DNA of 64,000 bases from Floridanema aerugineum (lineage in GTDB: Bacteria > Cyanobacteriota > Cyanobacteriia > Cyanobacteriales > Aerosakkonemataceae), in NCBI RefSeq assembly GCF_041929345.1, contig NZ_JBHFNQ010000217.1, positions 1 through 64,000 of the forward strand. The letters run 5' to 3'. The notes beneath the pieces are model-generated. The model did no database searches and was not told the DNA's origin. It was given only the letters and a program-made list of their open reading frames with translations. This document shows, one piece after another, positions 17,116 through 26,137 of this stretch; position 1 is the stretch's first letter, and each line of letters opens with the position of its first letter. The translations under genes were made by a program, and so were the position numbers.

Positions 17116-18450
17116 ATGCTGCGAATCATCACTGAGCGGACTGAGGCAGAAGCAGAATTGCGGCGTATCCGCGATCGCACTTCCACTGACCAGATTGTTC
17201 ACAAAGAAGCAACGGTTCGAGAAGTCCTTCAGCGCGTTAAAGCGCAAGGCGATCGAGCGGTATTGCATTATACGGCGGAATTCGATCGACAAAACTTAAC
17301 GCCAGAAGAGTTGCGGGTCAGCGGTTCCGAAATGGATGCTGCTTATCAGCAGGTATCGAAAGAACTGTTAAATGCGATTCTTCTGGCTAAGGAACAGATC
17401 GAAGCTTTCCACCGACAGCGAGTACCCAAATCCTGGGTGCAGTTTAAAGATGACGAAGTAGTGTTGGGTAAACGTTACAGACCAGTAGACAAAGCCGGGA
17501 TTTACATTCCCGGTGGTCGCGCCGCTTATCCCAGTACTGTGCTGATGAATGCGATTCCGGCTAAGGTGGCTGGAGTATCGCGCATTGTCATGGTCACGCC
17601 TCCAGGGATGGATAAAGCGATTTCTCCAGCTGTGTTGGTAGCAGCACAGGAAGCAGGTATAACGGAAATTTACCGTGTGGGAGGGGCGCAAGCGATCGCA
17701 GCACTAGCATACGGCACAGAAACTATACCCAAAGTCGATGTGATTACTGGCCCTGGTAACATTTATGTGACACTGGCAAAAAAATTGGTTTATGGAACTG
17801 TGGGCATAGACTCGTTAGCAGGGCCATCAGAAGTGTTGGTAATTGCGGATAAAACAGCTAATCCAGTCCATGTAGCGGCTGATTTGTTGGCGCAAGCAGA
17901 ACACGATCCAATGGCTTCGGCGATTCTGTTAACTACGGATTCTACTTTGGCGCATAAAGTGCAAGCTGAGGTAGAACTGCAATTGGTGGATCACCCACGC
18001 CGGACGTTGACGGAAAAAGCGATCGCGCACTATGGCTTAATTGTTCTGGTAGAGTCTCTAGCCTTAGCTGCGGAACTGTCTAACGAATTTGCCCCCGAAC
18101 ACTTAGAACTAGAAGTGGAAGATCCTTGGTCAACCTTGGATTTGATTCGCCATGCGGGAGCAATTTTCCTGGGTCATTCTACCCCAGAAGCCGTCGGCGA
18201 TTACTTAGCAGGGCCAAATCATACTTTACCAACTTCCGGTGCCGCCCGCTACGCCTCTGCTTTGGGCGTGGAAACCTTTATGAAACACTCTAGCCTGATT
18301 CAATATTCTCCCACCGCACTTCAGAAAGTAGCTAGTGCGATCGAAGTCTTGGCAAATGCAGAAGGACTACCTTCTCACGCAGACTCAGTGCGACTGAGAG
18401 TTTCCCGACGCGACTCAGGTCCTGAAGGCAATCCCAATTCTTCATCCTAA
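17116..18450 (+). CDS. hisD: Histidinol dehydrogenase
   Basis: This 444-residue enzyme catalyses the last two oxidations of histidine biosynthesis (histidinol to histidine, NAD- and zinc-dependent). Signature segments: VDKAGIYIPGGRAAYPSTVL near residue 121, VDVITGPGNIYVTLAKKLV, GIDSLAGPSEVLVIAD, ADLLAQAEHDPMA (zinc-ligand region) and APEHLELEVEDP; GPNHTLPTSGAAR precedes the C-terminus. The length and start match the family. It is divergent from rpsT and not in an operon with other his genes here, which is normal for cyanobacteria. Confidence 0.97.
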   Translation: MLRIITERTEAEAELRRIRDRTSTDQIVHKEATVREVLQRVKAQGDRAVLHYTAEFDRQNLTPEELRVSGSEMDAAYQQVSKELLNAILLAKEQIEAFHRQRVPKSWVQFKDDEVVLGKRYRPVDKAGIYIPGGRAAYPSTVLMNAIPAKVAGVSRIVMVTPPGMDKAISPAVLVAAQEAGITEIYRVGGAQAIAALAYGTETIPKVDVITGPGNIYVTLAKKLVYGTVGIDSLAGPSEVLVIADKTANPVHVAADLLAQAEHDPMASAILLTTDSTLAHKVQAEVELQLVDHPRRTLTEKAIAHYGLIVLVESLALAAELSNEFAPEHLELEVEDPWSTLDLIRHAGAIFLGHSTPEAVGDYLAGPNHTLPTSGAARYASALGVETFMKHSSLIQYSPTALQKVASAIEVLANAEGLPSHADSVRLRVSRRDSGPEGNPNSSS

Positions 18451-18825
18451 AGACAGTTGACACCAGAGTTTAATTAACTTTAATTAATCCCCATTCCCAG
18501 GTAGGTGAGTGCCGGAAATAATCGATCGCCAAACATAAAGTCAGTATAATTCTGTTCGTTTCCCATCTCGACCGTGAAATACTTACGGTCTAGGATGAAT
18601 CTTTATAAGTCGCCAAGAAGTAATGCAGTTAAGTCTTAAGTTTTGATTTGCTGCCATGCCTTGTCAGAGTTTTGTGTTTAGGAGGCAAGGGTTTTATCAT
18701 TAGGCCAGTGGGAAATCGAAAAAAATAGATAAACCCGCCTTCATTTAATTGGCAATTGAAGATATTTTTATAAATCGAAACCGAAAACGCAAAACTCACA
18801 ACTACTCATTGAGGAGGCATAATTC
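18451..18825. other. Intergenic region hisD to universal stress gene
   Basis: These 375 bp contain no credible frame. A small hairpin CCGT-GAAATACTT-ACGG is present near 18568-18584. Nothing else was recognised except the ribosome binding site of the next gene (GAGGAGG at 18811-18817). Confidence 0.5.
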
Positions 18826-19251
18826 GTGCTGAAAACAATTCTTATCGCATTAGATGGGACAGAACTATCCGAACAGGTAATTCACAGCCTTGACCAAATT
18901 AATTTACAACCGGAAACGAAAGTTATCCTGTCTCACGTTATCCCACCGTCGGGAGAGGATGTAGAATGGTCTGCCGATCGACCCCAAGGCATCAGTGAGG
19001 AAATTCCCTACCGGAAAGCGGAAAAGCAGTTGCAGTCCTACCAAACTAGACTGCCTTACCAAAGTGAATTAGAAATAGTTACAGGCGATCCGGCAGAAGA
19101 AATAGTCCGTCTTGCCAATATTCACCATGCTGATTTAATTATCATTGGTAGTCGTGGGTTGACAGGGTTAAAACGGATTTTAGAGCGATCGGTAAGCAGC
19201 CAAGTCATAGAAGATGCTCCTTGCTCAGTGTTACTGATTAAACCAAGATAA
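18826..19251 (+). CDS. Universal stress protein (UspA family)
   Basis: This 141-residue protein has one complete Usp domain. The N-terminal strand is ILIALDGTELSEQVI, and the C-terminal ATP-binding motif IIGSRGLTGLKRILERSVS fits the G-2x-G-9x-G-S/T pattern, so an ATP-binding Usp is expected. The start is a GTG, chosen because a strong GAGGAGG Shine-Dalgarno sequence lies 8 nt before it and the domain starts at once. It is a single gene with its own 375-bp upstream region. The ligand and the stress response are unknown. Confidence 0.92.
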   Translation: MLKTILIALDGTELSEQVIHSLDQINLQPETKVILSHVIPPSGEDVEWSADRPQGISEEIPYRKAEKQLQSYQTRLPYQSELEIVTGDPAEEIVRLANIHHADLIIIGSRGLTGLKRILERSVSSQVIEDAPCSVLLIKPR

Positions 19252-19499
19252 GCAATAGTCAGACAAAGTGTAAGCTGTTAATCATTTAAATTGCTTGTGG
19301 AGTTAGCAGGGGAACTCAAAGGAGCAAGGGAGAGGGTTTGAAGGCCAATTTATATGAGGAAAGGTTTCCGGCTTTCACTCAAGATACTAAGCATCTGAAA
19401 CAAATTTTGCCGGAAATGAGTCAGATTACAGTGTATTTACTCAAATAATTTTGTCCGGTTTAGGCAGGTTGGGGTTTCCCAGAATAAAGCTGAAAAATT

Positions 19500-20354
19500 A
19501 TGATTAACAGTCGTCAACAAAATCCCTTGATTTTAAGCATCATATCAATGCTATTAGTGACCTTAGTTACTCCTAGTAAAAGTTCCCATTATCATCTATT
19601 TAAACGCATATCAATTGAGCTATTTAATTCACATGCTTTAGCACAATCTTTACCCGGAGATATTCAGTATACTCCTCCCGATCGCGGAGCACCTGGAGCC
19701 ACAGGATCGGGCGGAGCTAGGGCGCACGAAAAACCCACTATTTTAGAATCAGAAGACAATTGGACAAGAACTAGGGGTACTGCTGCACCTCCTCCGGCAA
19801 GTATTCAAACTGTACCAAAACAATGTATTCCCACAACACCAACTCTCCTAGTCCCACAAAATCATCTGGGTTTAACTACTTCTAGTAATCCTACAGTACT
19901 CTGGTATTTACAAAATAAAGATGTAGAAATCATGGTATTTGAATTGCGAAAAGCCGGAGAAAAAGAACCAATTTATGCTGAACAGTTACAACCTTCAGCC
20001 GGAATAATTGAAATGAAACTACCCAAAGATAAAGTAGAATTAGAAATAGGAACACAATACATTTGGTCAGTTTCAGTTCCTTGTATTACTGAAGGAAAAA
20101 GACGAAAAATATCTGTAGAAGCAGGAATTCAACGAGTAGCTCCTCCACCAGAATTAACTCAGCAATTATCTCAAGCTACTACCCCCCAACAAAAAGCTAG
20201 AGTTTTTGCTCAACAAGGCTATTGGTATGATGCCCTAGACACACTTAGTACTGCTTTTACCGCTAATCCCAATCAATCTACATACGGTGATATTCTCTCC
20301 TTATTAGATCAAGTAGGATTAAATGAAATAGTGAAAAAAGAGGGCCAAAGATAA
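19500..20354 (+). CDS. DUF928 domain-containing exported protein
   Basis: This 284-residue protein has an N-terminal hydrophobic segment (about residues 10-24) and a possible export signal ending ALAQ near 46. The rest matches DUF928, a cyanobacteria-enriched family: TLLVPQNHLGLTTSSNPT, VLWYLQNKDVEIMVFEL, QYIWSVSVPC, and a C-terminal helical part with QGYWYDALDTLSTAF. DUF928 genes often sit with CHASE2, CHAT or two-partner secretion genes, but no such partner is seen here. The two cysteines (CIPTTP and VPC) could form a disulfide outside the cytoplasm. Function is unknown. Confidence 0.8.
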   Translation: MINSRQQNPLILSIISMLLVTLVTPSKSSHYHLFKRISIELFNSHALAQSLPGDIQYTPPDRGAPGATGSGGARAHEKPTILESEDNWTRTRGTAAPPPASIQTVPKQCIPTTPTLLVPQNHLGLTTSSNPTVLWYLQNKDVEIMVFELRKAGEKEPIYAEQLQPSAGIIEMKLPKDKVELEIGTQYIWSVSVPCITEGKRRKISVEAGIQRVAPPPELTQQLSQATTPQQKARVFAQQGYWYDALDTLSTAFTANPNQSTYGDILSLLDQVGLNEIVKKEGQR

Positions 20355-20372
20355 TTAAAAGATTAAAGGTTA

Positions 20373-20436
20373 GTTGTGAGCACTTCAGTGTTACAGCGCA
20401 AAAGCGCTCACAACGAACGATTACAACGAACGATTA
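20373..20436. repeat. Hairpin plus 13-bp direct repeat after the DUF928 gene
   Basis: GTTGTGAGC (20373-20381) pairs with GCTCACAAC (20406-20414). The 13-mer CAACGAACGATTA then occurs twice in tandem (20411-20436). The second copy runs into the 3' end of the convergent SRPBCC-like gene. The hairpin probably separates the two convergent transcripts. Confidence 0.65.
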
Positions 20437-20826
20437 GAGTTGAGTTTGATTATTTGTGAGAAATTCCCTTAATCTGATCAAACCGAAAGTTTGAGCTAAA
20501 TTCAATGGAAGTAAAGAGATACCTTCCAAGCGAGATTGTACCCAACCATTACCCCAATACCATTCGTGAAAACCATCAATTCCTTGACTTAAAATCAAGC
20601 GAAGATGGTTAGATTCAGCGACATCAACTTGGTGTAGAATGGCCAAAGGGCCTAGCCGACTAGTAAACTTTAATCCAGTGTAGAATTCCTCTGGTAAATT
20701 AGAATCTAAACTTTGCGGCCATAACCACTGCTGCAATTTTCGGGGATAGAGCAGACTTTCTCGAATTGTATTTTCCTCTGCTTCCACCTCAATTCGCAAA
20801 TTACTATGTTGAAAATTACCCAGCAT
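20434..20826 (-). CDS. SRPBCC-like conserved hypothetical protein
   Basis: This 130-residue protein begins MLGNFQHSNLRIEVEAEE and has the look of a compact helix-grip (polyketide cyclase/START-like) fold: an initial strand, a short helix with KLQQWLWPQ, then strands ending in GFHEWYWGNGWVQSRLEG and a long C-terminal helix (NLAQTFGLIRLREFL). Homologs appear to be common in cyanobacteria, but this is a fold guess from pattern and no active site can be named. It is convergent with the DUF928 gene and divergent from hslO. Confidence 0.65.
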   Translation of the reverse strand: MLGNFQHSNLRIEVEAEENTIRESLLYPRKLQQWLWPQSLDSNLPEEFYTGLKFTSRLGPLAILHQVDVAESNHLRLILSQGIDGFHEWYWGNGWVQSRLEGISLLPLNLAQTFGLIRLREFLTNNQTQL

Positions 20827-20988
20827 AAATTAAATTATTACCAAACTAACAATTTTTTCTGTACCATAACACTTCCTAGCGAGCCTTGGCAGACACAACA
20901 TTTCAAATCGAAACTTGCCAATTTTTGACTCACCACTGGCCAATCAGCCACTTACAATAGAAGATGTTAAGAAATGTAAGGAATTTTC

Positions 20989-21891
20989 ATGGCCGATCAG
21001 TTAATTAGAGCCACTGCTGCCGATGGAGGAATTCGCGCCGTTGGTGTAATTACAACACGCCTCACAGACGAAGCGAAACGGCGACATCAACTTTCCTACG
21101 TAGCGACAGCTGCCTTGGGGCGCACGATGTCAGCAGGGTTGTTGTTAGCTTCTAGTATGAAGCGACCGGAATCAAGAGTAAATATTCGGGTGAAAGGAAA
21201 TGGCCCTTTAGGGGGAATTTTAGTTGATGCTGGATTAGATGGTACAGTCCGGGGATATGTAGAAAACCCTGGAATTGAACTACCACCTAACGCCAAAGGC
21301 AAACTAGATGTCGGTGGCGCAGTCGGTAAGGAAGGCTATCTCTACGTTGTTAGAGATGTGGGATATGGTTATCCATACTCCAGTACAGTAGAACTGGTTT
21401 CTGGGGAAATAGGTGAAGATGTGACTTATTACCTAGCTGCTTCCGAACAGACACCTTCGGCTTTAGTAGTGGGCGTATTTGTCGAGGGTGGGGTAGTGAC
21501 GGCATCTGGGGGTATTTTGATCCAAGTTATGCCGAAAGCTGCATCGGATGAAGCCTTGGTACAAACTTTAGAGTCCAGGGTAGCAGCATTAGCGGGATTT
21601 ACGCCTTTGTTACAAGCAGGTAAGACATTACCAGATATTTTTCAGCAATTGCTGGGAGATATGGGGCTAGTGCAGTTACCGGAAGTGCAGCTGCTACGCT
21701 TTCAATGTAACTGCTCCTACGAGAGAGTTTTAGGTGCGCTGAAACTTCTGGGAGAAGCGGAATTGCAGGACATGATTGAAAAAGATAATGGTGCGGAGGC
21801 TACTTGCCATTTCTGTGGAGAAGTTTATCAAGCCAGCAGCGATGAATTAGCGCAACTAATTTCCGATTTACGAGCCCAATCCTCTGTCTGA
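20989..21891 (+). CDS. hslO: Redox-regulated molecular chaperone Hsp33
   Basis: This 300-residue chaperone is activated by oxidation, when the zinc-bound cysteines form disulfides and the protein holds unfolding clients. The N-terminal domain is intact (MADQLIRATAADGGIRAVGV, GRTMSAGLLLASSMK). The C-terminal zinc centre is present as CNC (C240, C242) and CHFC (C273, C276). A good ribosome binding site (AAGGA) lies 6 nt before the ATG. It is monocistronic and is followed by the helical-repeat membrane protein after about 145 bp. Confidence 0.96.
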   Translation: MADQLIRATAADGGIRAVGVITTRLTDEAKRRHQLSYVATAALGRTMSAGLLLASSMKRPESRVNIRVKGNGPLGGILVDAGLDGTVRGYVENPGIELPPNAKGKLDVGGAVGKEGYLYVVRDVGYGYPYSSTVELVSGEIGEDVTYYLAASEQTPSALVVGVFVEGGVVTASGGILIQVMPKAASDEALVQTLESRVAALAGFTPLLQAGKTLPDIFQQLLGDMGLVQLPEVQLLRFQCNCSYERVLGALKLLGEAELQDMIEKDNGAEATCHFCGEVYQASSDELAQLISDLRAQSSV

Positions 21892-22035
21892 GATCGGGTG
21901 ACAAATTGTTTAAAGGATGGTAAGTAGAATATATATTGCCCAAGATCTAGCTTTTTTGGAATTAGAGGGGTAGGATAGCTACCACTGCATATTCGAGCTA
22001 GCCTGGTCTAATGCACGATTATTTTGGTGTGAGCT

Positions 22036-24207
22036 ATGAGAGAACGGGGAAGTCCAAAGCAATGGTTGTCGATGAAAGGTTCTGAGCAGGGAAATAAAAA
22101 TCGATCGCCAATTCCACCTCTGATTCCAAATAATACTGTTACGCCTAATGGCACGCTGCAAGAAAAATTAAAAGTGAACGCTTCAGGCTTCGACGTGAGC
22201 CAAGAGCCGAACGTTTCACCAGAGAGCAACCAATATGAAGCGCCAGTCACAGCAAGTGAAGCTCCCAAAAATGGTAAACTCAGGCGAATCAGTAAAAAGT
22301 TAAAACAAGTGCAGATAAAAATGCCTCTGGCGGTGTTACAGTTAACAGGACAGTGGCAATTCTGGGTAGCCTTAGCAACAGTTAGCGCAGGCGGAGTGGG
22401 AACACTGGCAGTAAGTTTGTTGTTAACGCTGCCAGCACAGCCCAACTGCTCGTCAATTAACTTAATGACAGCTTCAGCGAGTGAGCGAATTTCCTGCGCG
22501 GAAATATTAGCGAATAAGCAGACAGTAAATAGCTTGCTCGAAGCAATTTCCCTGGTGAAAACTCTACCAGAAGAGCACCCATTGCGGGATGAAGCAAACT
22601 CACTGATCAAAGGATGGTCGCAAGAAGTTTTAAATTTAGCAGATCAGTCTTTTCTAGCTGGTAAATTAGATGAAGCGATCGCCACAGCGAAAAAAATCCC
22701 CAGTGATGTTCCCGCTTATACGCTAGTAGAAAAACGCATTGAGCGTTGGCGTGCGATTTGGACAAAAGCAGAAGGTTACTATCGAGCCGCTGAAGCACAG
22801 GTACGTAAAGAAAATTGGACTCAAGCCTTCCGGGAAGCAGTACGCTTACTCTACATCGGCAACAGATATTGGGAAACCACAAAATATGAAGAACTTACCC
22901 AAATTATTGCCTCAGCCAGAGAAGACGGCGAAAACTTAACCAAAGCTCGCAGATTGGCACGCGCAGGCGGTGTAAAAAACCTGTTAGAAGCGATAAAAAT
23001 AGCCCAAGGAATCAGTTCAAAAAGCTATCTTTTTGAAGCATCTAAAACTACAATATTGGAATTTGGGCGGAAAATGCTGGATTTAGCGCAAACCCAGCTG
23101 GATAATCAAGATGTCGATGGAGCATTGTCTATAGTCCGGCAAATTCCCTCGATTATCAACTTGCAGGGTGATATAGAAGACTTCACTAACTTGGCACAAG
23201 CTTTAGCTTTAGCGGCTGATGGGACAGTAGGTAGTTTAGATGCGGCAATTAACCAAGTGCAAAGGATTAGCCCCAATCGACCTTTGTATAATAAAGCTCA
23301 AGATTGGTTATTGCGTTGGCAACAAGAACAACAAGACGTAGCAAAATTAGATAAAGCCCGTCAGCTAGCAAGTATGGGCACAGTTAATGACTTCCAGGCA
23401 GCCATTAGAGAAGCACAACAAATTCCAGAGAATAATCCCAGAGCAAGAGAAGCAAAACAACAAATTGCCGCATGGGAAGCTCAGATTCAAACAATTGAAG
23501 ATCGTCCCCTGTTGAGTCGTGCTGAGCAAGTAGCCAAATTGGGAGATGGCACTTCTTTGGCAGCCGCCGTTAATGAAGCTGCTAAAATTAGCAAAGGTCG
23601 GGCGCTGTATTCCGAAGCTCAAAGTAAAATTTCGCGATGGACGGCTCAAATTCAACGAATTGAAGACCAGCCATATTTAGATCAGGCAAGACAATTAGCT
23701 AACTCCGGTAATTTCGCCGCCGCAATTAATACTGCTCAACAAATTAAACCAGGTAGGGCTTTGTCTAATCAGGCACAGTCGGCAATTCAAGAGTGGCAAG
23801 GGCAAGCCAGAGCGCAACAGAATTGGCAACAAGCGCAACAGTTGGCAACTGCTGGTACGCCAGATTCTTTAGTATCGGCAATTGGATTGTTAAGGAGTAT
23901 TCCCCGAAGTTCGGCAATGCGATCGGAAGCGGAAACAGCCATGAATCAATGGAGTTACCAAATTCTATCACTCGCGCAAGATCGGGCAAATTATGATTTG
24001 CCAGGGGCAATTTCTATTGCCAGAAGTATTCCGGCTGGGACTAGTGCTTACCCAGAAGCAAAAGCACAAATCGAAGTCTGGCAAAATATCTTAAATCCCC
24101 CAGCACCCCCAAGCCCTGAATACTTTGCCCCCCCAGTGGAACAAACTCCCATTGCTCCAGAAGCTTCGCCACCAACGGAGTTTAGTGTCCCGCCTACTAG
24201 CCCTTAG
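22036..24207 (+). CDS. Membrane-anchored helical-repeat protein of unknown function
   Basis: This 723-residue protein has three parts. The first is a cytoplasmic Pro/Asn-rich and basic N-terminus (1-105), followed by a single transmembrane helix (about 108-131). The second is a large alpha-helical region of degenerate repeats of about 65 residues. The repeat pattern is LDxARxLAxxGT, DxxxAIxxAxxIPxxxPxxxxA and a terminal IxxWxxQI; at least seven copies are seen between 150 and 680. The third is a Pro-rich tail. The repeats resemble TPR-like helical hairpins and suggest a protein-binding scaffold on the lumenal or periplasmic side. Similar cyanobacterial proteins are sometimes labelled chromosome segregation ATPase, but no Walker motif is visible here. 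DNA at 22187-22210 (residues 51-58) resembles a dispersed repeat at 24396-24421. Confidence 0.75.
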   Translation: MRERGSPKQWLSMKGSEQGNKNRSPIPPLIPNNTVTPNGTLQEKLKVNASGFDVSQEPNVSPESNQYEAPVTASEAPKNGKLRRISKKLKQVQIKMPLAVLQLTGQWQFWVALATVSAGGVGTLAVSLLLTLPAQPNCSSINLMTASASERISCAEILANKQTVNSLLEAISLVKTLPEEHPLRDEANSLIKGWSQEVLNLADQSFLAGKLDEAIATAKKIPSDVPAYTLVEKRIERWRAIWTKAEGYYRAAEAQVRKENWTQAFREAVRLLYIGNRYWETTKYEELTQIIASAREDGENLTKARRLARAGGVKNLLEAIKIAQGISSKSYLFEASKTTILEFGRKMLDLAQTQLDNQDVDGALSIVRQIPSIINLQGDIEDFTNLAQALALAADGTVGSLDAAINQVQRISPNRPLYNKAQDWLLRWQQEQQDVAKLDKARQLASMGTVNDFQAAIREAQQIPENNPRAREAKQQIAAWEAQIQTIEDRPLLSRAEQVAKLGDGTSLAAAVNEAAKISKGRALYSEAQSKISRWTAQIQRIEDQPYLDQARQLANSGNFAAAINTAQQIKPGRALSNQAQSAIQEWQGQARAQQNWQQAQQLATAGTPDSLVSAIGLLRSIPRSSAMRSEAETAMNQWSYQILSLAQDRANYDLPGAISIARSIPAGTSAYPEAKAQIEVWQNILNPPAPPSPEYFAPPVEQTPIAPEASPPTEFSVPPTSP

Positions 24208-24395
24208 ATTAGAGGTTGACTAAATAGCCAAATTCTTGCTTATTCCTCAGCAAACTTGCTCAAGATGAAGAAGTTTTCCGGGATGGAAATACAGTTGGTT
24301 TGTTTGAGAAAGAATTGCCCAGGATGTAGACAGAGTAAGAATTTCATGGGATGATAATCGCAGATTTAAGGGGGATTCATGCAGATAAAGGGACA

Positions 24396-24421
24396 AGACT
24401 TCGACGTGAGCGAGAAGCCGA
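24396..24421. repeat. Short dispersed repeat similar to sequence inside the upstream gene
   Basis: CTTCGACGTGAGC followed by an inverted CGAAG end (a small hairpin) occurs here. The 13-mer CTTCGACGTGAGC and part of its downstream sequence also lie inside the helical-repeat gene near 22187. Confidence 0.45.
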
Positions 24422-24424
24422 AGG

Positions 24425-24446
24425 GGGACAATTCATGAATTGTCCC
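24425..24446. repeat. Perfect 22-bp palindrome, family P2 variant
   Basis: The half-site GGGACAATTCA plus its reverse complement. Compared with the rpoC2 copy it has A:T in place of one G:C in the arms, changed on both sides so that the symmetry is kept. Confidence 0.8.
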
Positions 24447-24460
24447 TAATTAAAACTCAG

Positions 24461-24482
24461 TAGGGGTAATTCATGAATTGCC
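24461..24482. repeat. Partial P2 palindrome
   Basis: The left arm and centre TAGGGGTAATTCATGAATTG are followed by only CC of the right arm; the remainder is missing. It lies 10 bp beyond the stop of crtD and may be a decayed or truncated copy. Confidence 0.7.
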
Positions 24483-24491
24483 AACACAAAC

Positions 24492-26012
24492 TCAAAACTC
24501 AAAACTCGATCGACTACCTTGTTCAATTTGTCTGACGACGGTGAGCGCCGAATAGGAAACACCAGCAGTTCCTTCCCCTGGATGGGTGGAGTCACCGACT
24601 AACCAGAGATGGTTAATTGGTGTACGATTGGCAAATCCGAAGGGGCCAAAAGTGGGGATACGTTGACCGATACCGCCGACTACTCCTCGATCGCGTCCTG
24701 TAAAACGAGCAAAAGTGCGGGGTGTGGCGGCTTCGGTGTGGAGAATTGTTTCGCGGGTGAGGTGGAAATATTGACCCAGTTTGAAGAGAGCTTCTTGGGT
24801 GTATTTACTTTTTAAGGTTTCATAGTCTGGGCAATTCCACCAAATTCTGGTATCTGTAAACGAGGAAGCTGTAATTGTGGCTTTACCTTCGGGGGCACGT
24901 CCATCTCCCGGACGACTGACGGAAACAAACAGGGAATTATTTTCTCCGATCGGTCCTGAGTAATCGTAGAAAAATTGTAAATGGGGTGGACATTCTCTTG
25001 GAATAGCTGTTTCATCTACTCCTAAATACAGCACAAATGCGCCAGATGCGGGTGGTAGTTTGTCTACGCGATAACGGTATCCTTTGGGTGCTGTTTCTCC
25101 TAATAATTGAACTAGGTTTTGGACGGTGACATTGGCAATTATGTGATCTGCTGTTTCAGTCCAAGTTTCTCCAGTTTTTTGATTGTAAATTTGAACGGCT
25201 GTAGCTTTGCCATTTTCTGTGAAAATTTGTTTTACTGTGTGGCGCATTAATAATTTTCCGCCATCTCGTTCTAAGGTAGTGACTAGGCGATCGCTCAACA
25301 CCTGCATACTACCCTTTAAGTGATACAATCCCTGTGGTGCTTGGCTTACACCCAAGGCAGTCGCCGCATAAAGCAAAGCTGTTTCCTCCGCATCCACTTG
25401 GGAATAAAGCTTTAACTGTAAATCTAAAAAAGTCCGTAACCGCAGATTTTCCGCCAAACCAAAATAACGTAAGGCATTTCCCACCGTCGAGAAAGTGTGA
25501 GGTAAAGTTAATAAAGTATCGGGTCGAACTGCTTTAGTTAATTGCCATAAATCCCATAAATTACGCGGTGGTAAAACTGGATCGCGAGATTGAAACGCCC
25601 AACTATAACGAAATAAATTATTCAATAACTGCCAAAATGGTTCGCTTCCGGGAAACTGTCGCTGACGTTCTGCAAGCCATTTTTGCGGATCTCGCCAGAC
25701 ATTAATCGGTTCAGTTTCCCCAGGCAAAAACACCGCACAAGCAGGATCGCAAAATGTCGCCTCTGGCAAATCTATTTCTAATTCTGAGAATATTTTGTGA
25801 TGAATGCCTCCCGGTTCTAACCCAGCGACTTGAGTAGCGCCAACATCAAAGGTAAAACCGCGACGTTGAAAAGTGGAAGCGCATCCTCCGGGAACTAAGG
25901 CTTGATCTAAGACTAAAACTTGGTAGCCCCGATGAGCAAGTAAGGCGGCGGCGGTTAAACCACCAATTCCCGCACCGATAACAATTACTTTGTTATGGTT
26001 ATGATTTTTCAT
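24492..26012 (-). CDS. crtD: C-3',4' desaturase CrtD (carotenoid biosynthesis)
   Basis: This 506-residue FAD-dependent phytoene-desaturase-like enzyme begins with the dinucleotide-binding motif VIVIGAGIGGLTAAALLAHR, followed by PGGCASTFQRRGFTFDVGAT, and ends with the typical desaturase FAD segment (HLWLVGDSTHPGEGTAGVSY). The N-terminal wording fits cyanobacterial CrtD better than CrtH or CrtO. CrtD desaturates the 3',4' position on the way to myxol glycosides (myxoxanthophyll). Family membership is firm; the CrtD subgroup is from memory of the family. It is divergent from the M16 peptidase gene, with 125 bp between them. Confidence 0.85.
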   Translation of the reverse strand: MKNHNHNKVIVIGAGIGGLTAAALLAHRGYQVLVLDQALVPGGCASTFQRRGFTFDVGATQVAGLEPGGIHHKIFSELEIDLPEATFCDPACAVFLPGETEPINVWRDPQKWLAERQRQFPGSEPFWQLLNNLFRYSWAFQSRDPVLPPRNLWDLWQLTKAVRPDTLLTLPHTFSTVGNALRYFGLAENLRLRTFLDLQLKLYSQVDAEETALLYAATALGVSQAPQGLYHLKGSMQVLSDRLVTTLERDGGKLLMRHTVKQIFTENGKATAVQIYNQKTGETWTETADHIIANVTVQNLVQLLGETAPKGYRYRVDKLPPASGAFVLYLGVDETAIPRECPPHLQFFYDYSGPIGENNSLFVSVSRPGDGRAPEGKATITASSFTDTRIWWNCPDYETLKSKYTQEALFKLGQYFHLTRETILHTEAATPRTFARFTGRDRGVVGGIGQRIPTFGPFGFANRTPINHLWLVGDSTHPGEGTAGVSYSALTVVRQIEQGSRSSFEF

Positions 26013-26137
26013 AGAAGTTTACTTTTATTTACATTTATTATTATAATTTAAACGATGTAGTAATTTCCAATATTAGCTGTTCCCCGTTCTCTACTCTCTA
26101 GTTAAGATGAAGGAAGTGTTACTAATCCCTACGTTTG

